From assembly GCA_947628795.1 (NCBI GenBank), contig CANRBF010000009.1:49737-113736 (forward strand): a stretch of DNA of 64,000 nucleotides, written 5' to 3'. The position numbers were made by a program, and so were the translations under genes. This stretch comes from an uncultured Monoglobus sp. Its GTDB lineage: Bacteria; Bacillota; Clostridia; Monoglobales; Monoglobaceae. This document shows positions 29,967 through 39,721 of the stretch, in pieces. How positions within the stretch are numbered: position 1 is the stretch's first letter; each line of letters begins with the position of its first letter. The notes beneath the pieces are model-generated. The model ran no database searches. It was not told the origin of the DNA and saw only the letters and a program-made list of their open reading frames with translations.

Positions 29967-32900
29967 TTAGAATACCGAAACGGGGTTGGCGAGGGGGTTC
30001 ATGGTGTCCGCGCCGTCCCATACCATCAGCTTGACGCTTTCGATCTCGGCGCCTTGCGGTATGCTTATTTCTTTTGTGATCGCCTCGTCGTCGTTCACAA
30101 GTTCCGCAATGTCCGCGTCGGTTATATCCGCTTTGACAAGCGCGCCTTCCGCGTCGTAGAACGCCAGGATGAATGACGCGTCCATTCCCGAGCCGTCCGC
30201 GGGCGTGTCATATACTTCATCTATAAAGATGTAGGCCGTTATGTCTCCGCTTATACCGCTCGGATCGTAAAGCACGTTTTGCTCCGCATCACACAGCAGC
30301 GCGTCTGCGATCACCTTTGTGTCGGCCGAGCTCAGGTTTATATATCCGTCCCATACCACGATCTCATCGATTTGCGAGTTTTCGGTCTTTATCGCCGCGT
30401 CGCTCACCGTTATTCCGTATTCGCCGCCGGACACCTGAGCTTTCGCTCTGAGTTTGATTTGGCACAGCTCGTCGCTCATAAGATCTTCGCCCGAATATCT
30501 TATCGTTACTTTGCCGTCTGACGCCGATACCGACACAGCCGAAGCCGCGATCCCCTCGGGAGGTATTACCGACTCGTATTCGAAGATCTCGCTGTCATAG
30601 TCTACCGTCACGCGGTAACTTGTCACGGTGTTTTCGCTGTATATGTATATCGGCATGTCGATCGTGTCTCCCGCTCTGCCCGTCACGATTCCCGGAGACA
30701 GCACCGCTCTTTCGGGCGTTGTTTCCAACGCGGGAGGCAGTGTCGGCGTCGGTGTTCCCGTCGCCGCGGGCGTCGGAGTTGCCGGCTCTTCGGTTGTTCC
30801 GGGCTCGGGTGTTATATCGGGTGTCGGAGTTGACGGCGTTTCCGTTGTTCCGGGCTCGGGCGTTATATCGGGCGACGGAGTTGACGGCGTTTCCGTTGTT
30901 CCGGGCTCGGGCGTTATATCGGGCGTCGGAGTTGCCGGCTCTTCGGTGGTACCGGGCTCGGGTGTTACAACGGGCGTTTCGCTCTCCTCGGGCGTCGATG
31001 TTGCCGTAGGCGCGAGTGTTGGTATTGCCGTCGGAGCGGCGGTAGCCGTCGGAGCGGGCGTCGGGGTCGCTTTTTTGACCGTGTATTCCGCCTCGAATAC
31101 GGCGCTGTTCGCGCAGCCTTTCTTTACGGCTATCGCCCTTATATTCATGTCTCCGCTTATCATTATTCCGCCGCTGTATTTTTTGTAGTTCTCGCTTGTC
31201 AGCGTGCCGTCGGTCGAGTAGTATATCTCGGCGCCCGACGTTGAGGTTGTGAGTGTCAAAAGCGTTCCCGCCTCGACTTCTCCGGGATCGACGCTCGCCT
31301 CGATCGCTCCGACCTCGGTCACAGCCACTCCCTGAGCGCTTACCTCGCTGTCGTTCATGCCCTGCTTTATCGCTATCGCTTTGATCTGCGCCGTGCTCGT
31401 CAGCTTTATCGGCTCAATGTAGCGCTCCGACGATACCGACGGCTCCGTGCCGTCCGTGGTGTAATATATTTCCGCGTCGCTGTCGGCGCAGGTGATATAC
31501 ACCGTTTTGCCTCCGTAGTATGACGCTGCCTGTATCAGAGGTTTTTCCACCGTTCCGACAGGCGCCTCGGGCTCTATCACGATCGTTTTAAACTGCGCGG
31601 TCTGTCCGTTATATGAGACGGTTATGATCTGCTGGCCCGCGCTGTTTGTGTCATAGCCGTATACTTCATAGTCCGTCACGGGCTCGCTTGTGTAGTTGTT
31701 ATATTTCGCCGTGATCTCCATGCCGCTTGTGTCAAGGCTCTCGCCTATGTAGTACAGCGTTCTGTCGGGCAAAGTTGTTATCTCTATTCCGATAAGCGAC
31801 TTTTCGATAACGGTTATATCGAACTCCGCCTTAAACTCACCCTGCGTTACCGCTATGGTCTGCTCGCCGAGCTTCGACGCGTCGTAGCCCGATATTTCAT
31901 AGTCGTTTGTCTCAGCGGCCGTGCCGTCGGGGTACACATTCTCGACCGCGAGTCCCGATATGTCAAGAGGCATTCCCTCGACGATTTCGGTATTTGTCGG
32001 CGGCGTCTTTATCCGTATTCCCGAAGACGTCAGCCTCGGTATCGACCGCGTCACCGTTCCGTATTCCGAAACGTATGTCAAAGAGCCGTCGCTTGAGGAT
32101 GTGGGTTCCGTGCGGTTTTCCTCGGTCCACACGCTCGCGTCCGAAAGGTTCGGCACTTCGCGCGCGTCGGTCATGTCGCCGCCTATGCAGTATCTTTCGG
32201 CCGAGCCGCTCTCGGTCATGGTCGGTTCCTTTGTCATGCTCCATTCGCCGTAGCTGTGGCTTACCGTGAAGTCGTCATACGCGGTGTCCTCGGAGTAGTT
32301 CGCGGTCGCCGCGAATACCGCCCTGATCGTATATTCGCCCGCCGTATTCGGCCTGTACGGAGTATATGTCGAATCGTCGGCGTCTTTTGCCTTGTACGAA
32401 TATGTCACGTTGTCCGTTCCGTTTGTGTCGGACATCGCTATCGGCTCCGCCGCGTCAGCTCCGCCGCACAGATAGTCGGGCATTGTCACGCTTGTCTCTC
32501 CGCTCGCGGGAATAATGTGGGCCGCTGCCGAAAGCGGCGCGTTTTCCTTTGGTGTTTCCGCCGTGTAATATTCCGCGTCGGCGCCGCCTATCGTGATCTC
32601 CGAGAGGTTGACCGAGCTGTAGTCTCCCGCCTCGGCCGAGGCGAAAGCGCCCTTGGCCGTCATCGTCACATCGTCGTCGCCTATGTTGCTCGGGGTGAGC
32701 GTCACGTTGGTGTCGGGTGTTCCGTCGAATATCTTGCTTGCCGCGAACGTCGCGTATTCAAGCGGCTTTTGGGTCATTGTCACCGTCACGGTGTTGCTGC
32801 CGCTGCCGGCCAGGTTTATGCTGCCGCCGTAGTTTGCGGTCACTTGGTTTTCTCCTATTTTGAGCCGCTTGTCGGCTTTTGTTTCAAGGGTCGCGTATCC

Positions 32901-35900
32901 GCTGTCTTTGAGGCCGCTGTCATATTTAACGTCGGCCGTGCCCAGCAGAGTGTTTCCGACGTAGAAGTCGACCGTATCCTGCTCCGCGGCAAGGCTCGCT
33001 CCCGAGCTCGCTCTTGAGACTTGTGCCGCGAGATAGAGCGTGCCGCCGTATACTGCGGTTTTTGCCGCTCCCGCCGTCACGCTTGACGCGCGGGGCGCTA
33101 TCGTGATCCTCACGTTCAGCGTCACGGCTTGCGTTCCGTAATCCTCAACGCTCATAAGAGAGAAGTTCGGCGTCTTTTCGACCGCGTTTATCGTCAGCGC
33201 GTAGTTTCCGTTGCCCGTGTCCGCGGGCACGATGAGCATATCTCCGTTGATCTTGGCGCCTATGCTGTTGTCGCTCGATATCGTGTATATGAACTTATCC
33301 TTCGCGCTGTCTCCGTTTTTGTACGACATGTGCTTTGACAGGTCCTCGGTTATTCCGTCGCCGTACACGGCGTTTAAGGTTATCTCCTTGCCTTCGCCGC
33401 CGTAGGGAGCGCGGCCTACCGCGTATACCGTCATGTCGTCTGTTATCGGAGTGTCCGCCGTGAATTTATATTGATCGCCGTTTATCGCCCACATATTGAA
33501 GATATATCCGTCGTTTGTCGGAGCGGTCGGAGGCGTTACGGTTCCGCCGTAGTTCACATAGTTTACGGCGTATTCTTTGTTGTCGTCGGTCACGAATGTC
33601 ACTTTCAGAACCTTTTTGGTTATCATATCCGACAAGATCGGATGATCGTCCTCGCCTATGGTCTGGCCCCATATCGGAGCGGCGCCGCCGCTTTGGAGCA
33701 TATGCGCCACCGCGCCGGTCTTGAGCTCGTCGGCGGTTTTCGCTTCGGGTGTTCCCGTGCCTCCGAAGCCGACGCCGCTCGGCGCCGAACCCTCGAGGTA
33801 GAAGCAATTGATTATCCTGCTGTCGTCGGTTCCGCTGCCGCCCGCCACGGCGCCCAAGCCGCCCGACATATCATTCGCGCTCACGCTGCCCATATTAAGG
33901 CAGTTCTTTATTACCGATGAGGCGAGCGTGTCCAGATTGGTTTCAAACGATCCGACTATACCGCCGGTCTTGATGCCCGCGCCGCCCGAGACGGTGCAGT
34001 AGTTCAGGCAGTTTTCAACGGTTCCGCCCTCCAGAGAGGCAACGATTCCGCCGGTGGCGGAGCTGCCGCTGACCGAGCCCGAGACGGCCAGGTCTTTGAC
34101 CATTCCGCCCTGAATGTCTCCGAACAGACCGGTATACTCGCCGCCGCTTGCGTAAAGTCCGCTTATCGTGTGTCCGCCGCCGTCAAATATGCCTTTGAAC
34201 GAGTGGCTTCTGTCGTTTCCGATAGGCGTCCACGCCTGCTTGCCCTCGCCGTATTTTTCCGACAGGTCTATGTCGTTTGTAAGCGTGAAATACGCGCCTC
34301 TGCCGCCGCCCTCGTTTACGTAATCCCTTACAGATTCAAGGGTCTCAAGGTCGGGGATATCAAACGGAACACCGGGTGTTCCCTCGCCGCTCAGCGCTGT
34401 TTCGGGATTGTTGATAAGCGTCGGCCTTCCGAGCATGGGATTGGTTTTCCACGGGCCGCCGATCTTATTTGCCAGGGTGTTCGCGAAATCGTCCGCGCTC
34501 GCCGAGGATATAAGGGTCTGAGTTATGATCGGGCTGCCGCTGCCTTTGTTGTTGGCGGAGCTGCCCTCGAGATAATACAGGTCCGAGTACGACGCCGCCT
34601 CAAGTCCGTATGAACTGCAGCGTATCAATCCGATAGTCGCGCCGAACATATTGCCCGAGGCGCTGACATTGCCGTAGTTATACGCGTGGCTGATGTTCGC
34701 GGTCTTTCTTATGGTGGGGGATACCGACGAATTATCGTCCCTCAGTTCGCCGATAATTCCGCCGACATAATTCGAGCCGCCCACGTTTCCGGCGTTATAC
34801 AAATTGTTGGTCCGCCCCGTGGCAAGTCCGATAACGCCGCCGACGTCTTTGAGACCCATGACCGCGCCGGTGTTATAAGACTCCGACACAACGTTCTCAA
34901 ACAATCCCATGTATTTGTGATAGCCCGAAATTCCGCCCGTATAATCGTTTCCGTTTATATTGCCGCTGTTTGAGCATAACGATATGAGCGTCGCCGAGTT
35001 GCAGCCGGTGATGCCGCCCACATAGGTGTCGCCGCTTATATCGCCGCTGTTGCGGCAGCCGGTCACGGAGAGGGTGGCCTCATCCTGCGTGATCCCCGCG
35101 ATGCCGCCCGTGTAATTCTTGCCTATAACGTCGTTGTTGTTGGTGCAGTTCTCTATTGTCGAAAGATAATTTTTCAAGGTGCCCACGATGCCGCCGGTGT
35201 TGTCGCCCTTGGCCGAGCTTATAGTGCCTCCGCCCGCGGTGTAGCAGTTTGATATATGTACCTCTCTCCTTATGCTGAGCGGTCTGTCGGCCGCGTTTCC
35301 GACGATACCGCCGACGTTTGCGTCGCCGCTGACATTCACGCCTGTGGATAAATAGCTGTTGGATATCGTTCCGCCCATGCTCAGTCCCGCGATGCCGCCG
35401 ACGTTGGTGCCGCCGCTCACATCTGCCGAAACGCCGCAGTTTGCTATCGCGGAGATCTCAGAGTCGCCGATAATGCCGCCGACATAGGTCACGCCGCTTA
35501 CCGGCACGGAAACCTCGCAGTTTGTTACAGCCGCGTCCGTGGCGCCCACGATGCCGCCGACATGGTCGCCGCTCGCCGCGATGCCGTCCAAAGGATTGCC
35601 GTCCTTAGAGAAAACGCTGCAGCCCGACAGCGGCTTGCTGCCGTATTTTCCGACGATACCGCCGACATATGATCCGGCCGCGGTGATGTTCACGCCGCTG
35701 CGGCAGTCGGTTATCGAGCCCAGACATTCGCCCGCGATGCTGCCGATATAATCGCCGCGGCAGTTTATCGAGCCTGTGAGCGTCAGATTTTTGACCGCTC
35801 CGCTCTCGCCTATATGGCTGAACAGACCCTTGTAAGGATCGGTCGTTACTTGGTCGTTTATATAAAATCCGCTTATCGTGTGTCCGTTGCCGTCGAGGGT

Positions 35901-38126
35901 GCCGTCAAACGCGGCGCTTATGGGGATCCAAGACAGCTTTCCCTCGCCGTATGTTGACGACAGGTCTATATCGGCGGTTATCTTAAAGTGCTCGCCCATG
36001 CCTCCGCCGATTTCCTCTATATGCTCGCGGAAACGCTCAAACAACGCGGCGCTGCTGATAATATACGGATCATCCTCGGTGCCTGTTCCCAGGAACACAG
36101 TCTCGGTATTCTCGCGCAGCTGGGGTCTGCCCAAGGCTGAGTCGGACCACACGCTGCTGTTCAGAGACTCCGCCAGATTTATGAAATCGTCTTTTTTAAG
36201 CGACTGTATACCGCTTTCGTCGCCCTGTATAACGCCGTGGCCGGGTATTCTGTAGTGGGTCGAGTCCTCCAGCCAATAGCAGTTGTTTATCACGGCCGAG
36301 GCTGCTCTGATATAGGCGATGCGGCCGAAGTAGATGCCCGTGCCTATGACTGTGTTGTAGAAGTACGAATCCGACAGCTCGGAGCCGCCCTCCATTTCGC
36401 CGACCAAGCCGCCCGAGCCGTTGACCATTTGAGGCTTGCCGACGCTGTAGCAGTTCGTTATAACGCCGCCGCTTTTGAGAATGCCCGCGATGCCGCCGCT
36501 TTCGCGGGAGGAATCGCTCGAAAAGAACACGTTGGTATAGCAGTTCGTTATCTTTCCCGAGCACTTCGCCGCTATTCCGCCGTTGATCGTTCCGTTGCAC
36601 CAAGTGGTTCCGTTTACGCTCAGGCCTTCTATCACGGCGTTGCTGCCGACGGTTCCGAACAGGCCCTGGTCGGAGGTGCTTGACTTGTAAATATTGCTGA
36701 TCGTGTATCCGTTGCCGTCGAAGTGTCCGTTATACGGAGTATTATCCGAGCCTATGGGAGTCCATAAAACCTCCTTCGGAGAGCTGCTGTTTCCGTCGTA
36801 CACCCTTTCGCCGCACAGCAGCGATATATCTATATTTGCGTCAAGACGCGCGTATGTGCCGGAGCAGTCGTTGCCGCTGTTGACATAGTCGCGGAATGCC
36901 GCGAGGGAGCGCGCGTTTTTGATAATATACGGGTCGTCCTCTGTTCCGCTGCCGTAAAACGTTTCCGGATTGTTTACAAGCAGCGGCGTATCGAGGAGCG
37001 GGCTCTTGCCCCACTCGGAATTAACGTTGTTTTGGTTCAGCGCATTCAATGTTTCCGGCTTCAGAAAATCCGCGAGCTGCAGCGGTGTGGCAAATGGGTC
37101 ACGCGGCCGTTTGTCGAGATAGAAACAGTTGATTACCGTTTCCTTGCTTATGTTGGGGCCGTTGGCAACGTTTTTGCTGTCACCGTATCCGACTAAGTAG
37201 TCCTGCAGCACAATAGTGCCGGTATTATAACAGTTTTCAACTCTGCTGTTCTCGTCGAAATATGATGTTATTCCGGCGGGTGTGCCTTCTTCTATGCGGC
37301 AGGATCCGGCAACACTTCCGGTATTGTAACAGTTTTTTATTATTCCGTTATACTTATACCCCGCAATTCCCGCTACCTTGTGGAAGTAACCCCTGACAAT
37401 CAACATATATCCGCTTCTGACCATGGCGGTATTGTAGCAATTCAATATATTTCCGCCATTGCTTTGTCCCGCGATACCGCCAAAATAGCCATCAGAAGAG
37501 TCATTGTTACCGTCGACAGTGCCGAAATTGGCGCAGTTGATTATGTCCGATGTGCTATAGCCGGTAATTCCGCCCACATATCCGCCGGGACGCTTAGAGA
37601 GGTAAGCAGTGTAGCTGTAAATAGAGCAATAGTTTGTACAGTTTTCAATCGTTCCGTAGCTCGATCCCGCTATACCGCCGAGATATTTATCCGCCTGGAT
37701 ATATCCTCTTACGGTCAGGTTTTTGACCGAGCCGCCCTCGCCGATACATCCGAACAGTCCCTTGTCGTTCGCCGCTTTTTGCGATATGTATATTCCGAGC
37801 ACGCCGTGTCCCGCGCCGTCGAAATGACCCTTAAACGGTACGTCGGGACTGCCGATAGGCGTATGCTGATTTTTGTCGCTGCCTTCAAGATCGACGGAGT
37901 TCGTCATCTTGAAATACATGTTTTCGCAGGTGTTGCCGCTGTTAACATAGTCGCGGAACACGATAAGCTCATCCCTGTTTGAGATGATATACGGGCTCAC
38001 CTGCGTGCCCTCGCCCGAAAGTCCGGGCCCATCCGCCGAAGCCGTCAGCACAAACCCCGGCACAAGCGACACCGCCATAGCGACCGCGAGTAAGATCCCG
38101 ATCGCCTTTCTTAAAGTTTTTTTCAT
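29967..38126 (-). CDS. Giant secreted adhesin-like protein with GLUG repeats and a cohesin-like domain
   Basis: A 2719-residue protein with a signal peptide (1-31). Residues ~38-1500 comprise four blocks, each opening with a header such as GSGTEDDPYII and a FDGNGHTISG-type strand. Many GLUG-like units follow (VGGIVG..., NVGGIAGLS), predicted to form a long beta-solenoid. Then: a Listeria-Bacteroides-type repeat (~1500-1575), MBG-like strands (~1670-2035), two Ig-like domains (~2035-2185), two chitobiase C-terminal-like repeats (EIYYTTDGTEPS and EIYYSTDGT), a Thr/Pro/Glu linker (~2350-2469), a cohesin-like domain (~2470-2596), and a C-terminal module ending LMVWDGADTMNPLA. SD AAGGAGG precedes the ATG. 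No SLH or sortase signal is seen. Likely an adhesin or glycan-binding fibre; the ligand is unknown. Confidence 0.88.
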   Translation of the reverse strand: MKKTLRKAIGILLAVAMAVSLVPGFVLTASADGPGLSGEGTQVSPYIISNRDELIVFRDYVNSGNTCENMYFKMTNSVDLEGSDKNQHTPIGSPDVPFKGHFDGAGHGVLGIYISQKAANDKGLFGCIGEGGSVKNLTVRGYIQADKYLGGIAGSSYGTIENCTNYCSIYSYTAYLSKRPGGYVGGITGYSTSDIINCANFGTVDGNNDSSDGYFGGIAGQSNGGNILNCYNTAMVRSGYMLIVRGYFHKVAGIAGYKYNGIIKNCYNTGSVAGSCRIEEGTPAGITSYFDENSRVENCYNTGTIVLQDYLVGYGDSKNVANGPNISKETVINCFYLDKRPRDPFATPLQLADFLKPETLNALNQNNVNSEWGKSPLLDTPLLVNNPETFYGSGTEDDPYIIKNARSLAAFRDYVNSGNDCSGTYARLDANIDISLLCGERVYDGNSSSPKEVLWTPIGSDNTPYNGHFDGNGYTISNIYKSSTSDQGLFGTVGSNAVIEGLSVNGTTWCNGTINGGIAAKCSGKITNCYTNVFFSSDSSRESGGIAGILKSGGVITNCYSVGKPQMVNGSGGLVGEMEGGSELSDSYFYNTVIGTGIYFGRIAYIRAASAVINNCYWLEDSTHYRIPGHGVIQGDESGIQSLKKDDFINLAESLNSSVWSDSALGRPQLRENTETVFLGTGTEDDPYIISSAALFERFREHIEEIGGGMGEHFKITADIDLSSTYGEGKLSWIPISAAFDGTLDGNGHTISGFYINDQVTTDPYKGLFSHIGESGAVKNLTLTGSINCRGDYIGSIAGECLGSITDCRSGVNITAAGSYVGGIVGKYGSKPLSGCSVFSKDGNPLDGIAASGDHVGGIVGATDAAVTNCEVSVPVSGVTYVGGIIGDSEISAIANCGVSADVSGGTNVGGIAGLSMGGTISNSYLSTGVNVSGDANVGGIVGNAADRPLSIRREVHISNCYTAGGGTISSAKGDNTGGIVGTLKNYLSTIENCTNNNDVIGKNYTGGIAGITQDEATLSVTGCRNSGDISGDTYVGGITGCNSATLISLCSNSGNINGNDYTGGISGYHKYMGLFENVVSESYNTGAVMGLKDVGGVIGLATGRTNNLYNAGNVGGSNYVGGIIGELRDDNSSVSPTIRKTANISHAYNYGNVSASGNMFGATIGLIRCSSYGLEAASYSDLYYLEGSSANNKGSGSPIITQTLISSASADDFANTLANKIGGPWKTNPMLGRPTLINNPETALSGEGTPGVPFDIPDLETLESVRDYVNEGGGRGAYFTLTNDIDLSEKYGEGKQAWTPIGNDRSHSFKGIFDGGGHTISGLYASGGEYTGLFGDIQGGMVKDLAVSGSVSGSSATGGIVASLEGGTVENCLNYCTVSGGAGIKTGGIVGSFETNLDTLASSVIKNCLNMGSVSANDMSGGLGAVAGGSGTDDSRIINCFYLEGSAPSGVGFGGTGTPEAKTADELKTGAVAHMLQSGGAAPIWGQTIGEDDHPILSDMITKKVLKVTFVTDDNKEYAVNYVNYGGTVTPPTAPTNDGYIFNMWAINGDQYKFTADTPITDDMTVYAVGRAPYGGEGKEITLNAVYGDGITEDLSKHMSYKNGDSAKDKFIYTISSDNSIGAKINGDMLIVPADTGNGNYALTINAVEKTPNFSLMSVEDYGTQAVTLNVRITIAPRASSVTAGAAKTAVYGGTLYLAAQVSRASSGASLAAEQDTVDFYVGNTLLGTADVKYDSGLKDSGYATLETKADKRLKIGENQVTANYGGSINLAGSGSNTVTVTMTQKPLEYATFAASKIFDGTPDTNVTLTPSNIGDDDVTMTAKGAFASAEAGDYSSVNLSEITIGGADAEYYTAETPKENAPLSAAAHIIPASGETSVTMPDYLCGGADAAEPIAMSDTNGTDNVTYSYKAKDADDSTYTPYRPNTAGEYTIRAVFAATANYSEDTAYDDFTVSHSYGEWSMTKEPTMTESGSAERYCIGGDMTDAREVPNLSDASVWTEENRTEPTSSSDGSLTYVSEYGTVTRSIPRLTSSGIRIKTPPTNTEIVEGMPLDISGLAVENVYPDGTAAETNDYEISGYDASKLGEQTIAVTQGEFKAEFDITVIEKSLIGIEITTLPDRTLYYIGESLDTSGMEITAKYNNYTSEPVTDYEVYGYDTNSAGQQIITVSYNGQTAQFKTIVIEPEAPVGTVEKPLIQAASYYGGKTVYITCADSDAEIYYTTDGTEPSVSSERYIEPIKLTSTAQIKAIAIKQGMNDSEVSAQGVAVTEVGAIEASVDPGEVEAGTLLTLTTSTSGAEIYYSTDGTLTSENYKKYSGGIMISGDMNIRAIAVKKGCANSAVFEAEYTVKKATPTPAPTATAAPTAIPTLAPTATSTPEESETPVVTPEPGTTEEPATPTPDITPEPGTTETPSTPSPDITPEPGTTETPSTPTPDITPEPGTTEEPATPTPAATGTPTPTLPPALETTPERAVLSPGIVTGRAGDTIDMPIYIYSENTVTSYRVTVDYDSEIFEYESVIPPEGIAASAVSVSASDGKVTIRYSGEDLMSDELCQIKLRAKAQVSGGEYGITVSDAAIKTENSQIDEIVVWDGYINLSSADTKVIADALLCDAEQNVLYDPSGISGDITAYIFIDEVYDTPADGSGMDASFILAFYDAEGALVKADITDADIAELVNDDEAITKEISIPQGAEIESVKLMVWDGADTMNPLANPVSVF
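30745..30975. repeat. Tandem repeat coding for the Pro/Thr linker
   Basis: About four copies of a ~57-60-base unit on the minus strand encode variants of ITPEPGTTETPSTPTPD inside the giant protein. Copies are nearly identical, suggesting recent slippage or recombination. Confidence 0.8.
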
Positions 38127-38171
38127 ATTAAAAACCTCCTTTATATTAGGTTTATTTTTTTCGAATTCTGC

Positions 38172-38287
38172 CTCGCCCCTTGGGGAGAGGTGTCAGGCGA
38201 AGCCTGACGGAGAGGGGTTTCCCATGCGATTTGGAAACAAAAACCCCTCTCAGTCGCCTTTGGCGCCAGCTCTCCCCAAGGGGCGAG
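38172..38287. repeat. Dispersed palindromic repeat, copy R3 (complete element)
   Basis: A 116-base element with perfect 18-base terminal inverted repeats (CTCGCCCCTTGGGGAGAG at 38172-38189, complement at 38270-38287), an inner hairpin GTCAGGCGAAGCCTGAC and an AGAGGGGTTT/AAACCCCTCT pair. Almost the whole element can fold into one long stem-loop. Confidence 0.88.
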
Positions 38288-38330
38288 CCTGATATAAACC
38301 ACGAAATATTCCTAGTCCCTACGTTGCCAC

Positions 38331-38430
38331 CTCATCAGTCGGCTCCGCAGCCAGCTCCCCCGAGGGGGCGCCTATCTTTTGCCTCCTCCCGGGAGGAGGT
38401 GTCAGGCGCAGCCTGACGGAGGTGGGCCTC
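38331..38430. repeat. Dispersed palindromic repeat, copy R4 (diverged)
   Basis: CAGTCGGCTCCGCAGCCAGC and CTCCCCCGAGGGGGCG resemble the right half of the family; CCTCCTCCCGGGAGGAGG and GTCAGGCGCAGCCTGAC resemble the left half. R3 and R4 together occupy most of the gap before the giant gene. The remaining ~200 bases up to the rplM promoter hold the minus-strand promoter, a short direct repeat (TGACACGAAA at 38493 and 38514) and no gene that I can see. Confidence 0.75.
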
Positions 38431-38457
38431 CTGTCATGGTACAAACCTCCATATATA

Positions 38458-38486
38458 ATCATACATTAAAACCTAATATTTTTCAA
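38458..38486 (-). promoter_or_regulatory. Promoter of the giant protein gene
   Basis: Minus strand: TTGAAA, 17 bases, TATGAT. The transcript would cross repeats R4 and R3 before the gene start at 38126, a leader of about 325 bases. A cryptic SD-ATG (ATGGAGGT, ATG at 38437) opens a short frame that ends inside R4. Confidence 0.6.
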
Positions 38487-38652
38487 CACCTATGACACGA
38501 AACGTGCGTTTTTTGACACGAAAAGTCATTATGCGGCTTTGGGCATGTTGCACAAAATTGTAAATGGCGCGCGAGTATACGCGAGTATTTCAAAGAAAAC
38601 AGCCGAAAACGAGAGCTTATAATTATCTAAATTAATTTTTTGAAAAAAGTGC

Positions 38653-38681
38653 TTGACAAAGTACCAAACCCGTATTATAAT
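38653..38681 (+). promoter_or_regulatory. Promoter of rplM-rpsI
   Basis: TTGACA, 17 bases, TATAAT: full consensus, as expected for ribosomal protein genes. Confidence 0.9.
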
Positions 38682-38758
38682 AGCAAGGTACGTTTTGAGA
38701 AAGACGCTAAATTTTGTAAGATAATTAACTATTATATATTTAGGAGGAATTCATTACT

Positions 38759-39193
38759 ATGTCAACATTCATGGCAAAGGCCGATGAAATCGAGAAGAAA
38801 TGGTACGTTATCAACGCTGCCGGCAAGCCTCTCGGAAGAGTAGCGGCGCAGGCCGCCACGATCCTCAGAGGCAAGCACCGTCCCGAGTACACACCGGGCG
38901 TTGACTGCGGCGAGTATGTTATCATAATCAACGCCAAGGACGCTGTCCTCACAGGCAACAAGCTCCAGCAGAAGAAGTGGTACAGACACACGGGCTATAT
39001 CGGCCACTTAAAAGAGGTGTCTTACAAGGAACTGATGGAAAAGAGACCCGAGAAGGCTATGGAACTCGCCGTGTCGGGCATGATCCCGCACAACACTCTG
39101 GGCCGCAAGGCGCTTAAAAAGCTGAGAATTTACGCAGGCGACAGCCACGAGCACGCCGCTCAGACTCCGGTCGAGTGGACGCGCGAGTTTTAA
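38759..39193 (+). CDS. rplM: Ribosomal protein L13
   Basis: A 144-residue protein of the 50S subunit. It matches L13 throughout: KWYVINAAGKPLGRVAAQAA near the N-terminus, EYVIIINA, KKWYRHTGYIG, and the signature VSGMIPHNTLGRKALKKL. The SD AGGAGG is 11 bases before the ATG at 38759; a second ATG 12 bases later (MAKADE) is a possible start. It is followed 20 bases later by rpsI, the universal L13-S9 operon. Confidence 0.97.
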   Translation: MSTFMAKADEIEKKWYVINAAGKPLGRVAAQAATILRGKHRPEYTPGVDCGEYVIIINAKDAVLTGNKLQQKKWYRHTGYIGHLKEVSYKELMEKRPEKAMELAVSGMIPHNTLGRKALKKLRIYAGDSHEHAAQTPVEWTREF

Positions 39194-39213
39194 GAAAGGG
39201 GACTTAGATAATT

Positions 39214-39609
39214 ATGGCAGATTCAGTACAGTATTACGGAACAGGCAGAAGAAAGAGTTCTGTTGCCAGGGTTAGACTGGTGCCCGGCACAGGAAAGATC
39301 ACTATAAACAAGAGAGATATCGACGACTATTTCGGTCTTGAGACCCTCAAGGTCGTTGTTCGCCAGCCTCTGGACGCCACCAAGACGCTCGGCAAGTTCG
39401 ACGTTCTGGTAAACGTGAGCGGCGGCGGCTTCACAGGCCAGGCCGGAGCTATCCGCCACGGCATTTCAAGAGCGCTGCTCGAGGTGGACGAGGAGTTCAG
39501 ACCCGTCCTCAAGGCGGCCGGATACCTCACCCGCGACCCGAGAATGAAGGAGAGAAAGAAGTACGGACTCAAAGCAGCCCGCCGCGCTCCCCAGTTCTCA
39601 AAGAGATAA
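39214..39609 (+). CDS. rpsI: Ribosomal protein S9
   Basis: A 131-residue 30S protein. It shows [18 protein letters not shown] at the start, [20 protein letters not shown] in the middle and the conserved basic end APQFSKR, whose terminal Lys-Arg contacts the P-site tRNA in known ribosomes. AAAGGGGA precedes the ATG. Cotranscribed with rplM. Confidence 0.97.
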   Translation: MADSVQYYGTGRRKSSVARVRLVPGTGKITINKRDIDDYFGLETLKVVVRQPLDATKTLGKFDVLVNVSGGGFTGQAGAIRHGISRALLEVDEEFRPVLKAAGYLTRDPRMKERKKYGLKAARRAPQFSKR

Positions 39610-39627
39610 ATTTTTATACAGAATATC

Positions 39628-39666
39628 CCAAAACCCCGGAGCCGCAAGGCTTTCGGGGTTTTGTGT
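39628..39666 (+). terminator. Terminator of rplM-rpsI
   Basis: AAAACCCCG / CGGGGTTTT stem followed by GTGTGTT. Confidence 0.8.
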
Positions 39667-39721
39667 GTTCCCAATTTTGTCGGCCTTGCTTTAATGAGTT
39701 TTTTCTGATATAAGAAAAAAC

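Noticed and set aside
30340..30720. Evidence for a cellulosome
   Set aside because: Only one cohesin-like domain is seen and no dockerin or cellulase is present in the window.
38682..38741. L13 autoregulatory leader RNA before rplM
   Set aside because: The ~55-base AT-rich leader shows no convincing conserved stem that I can recognise.
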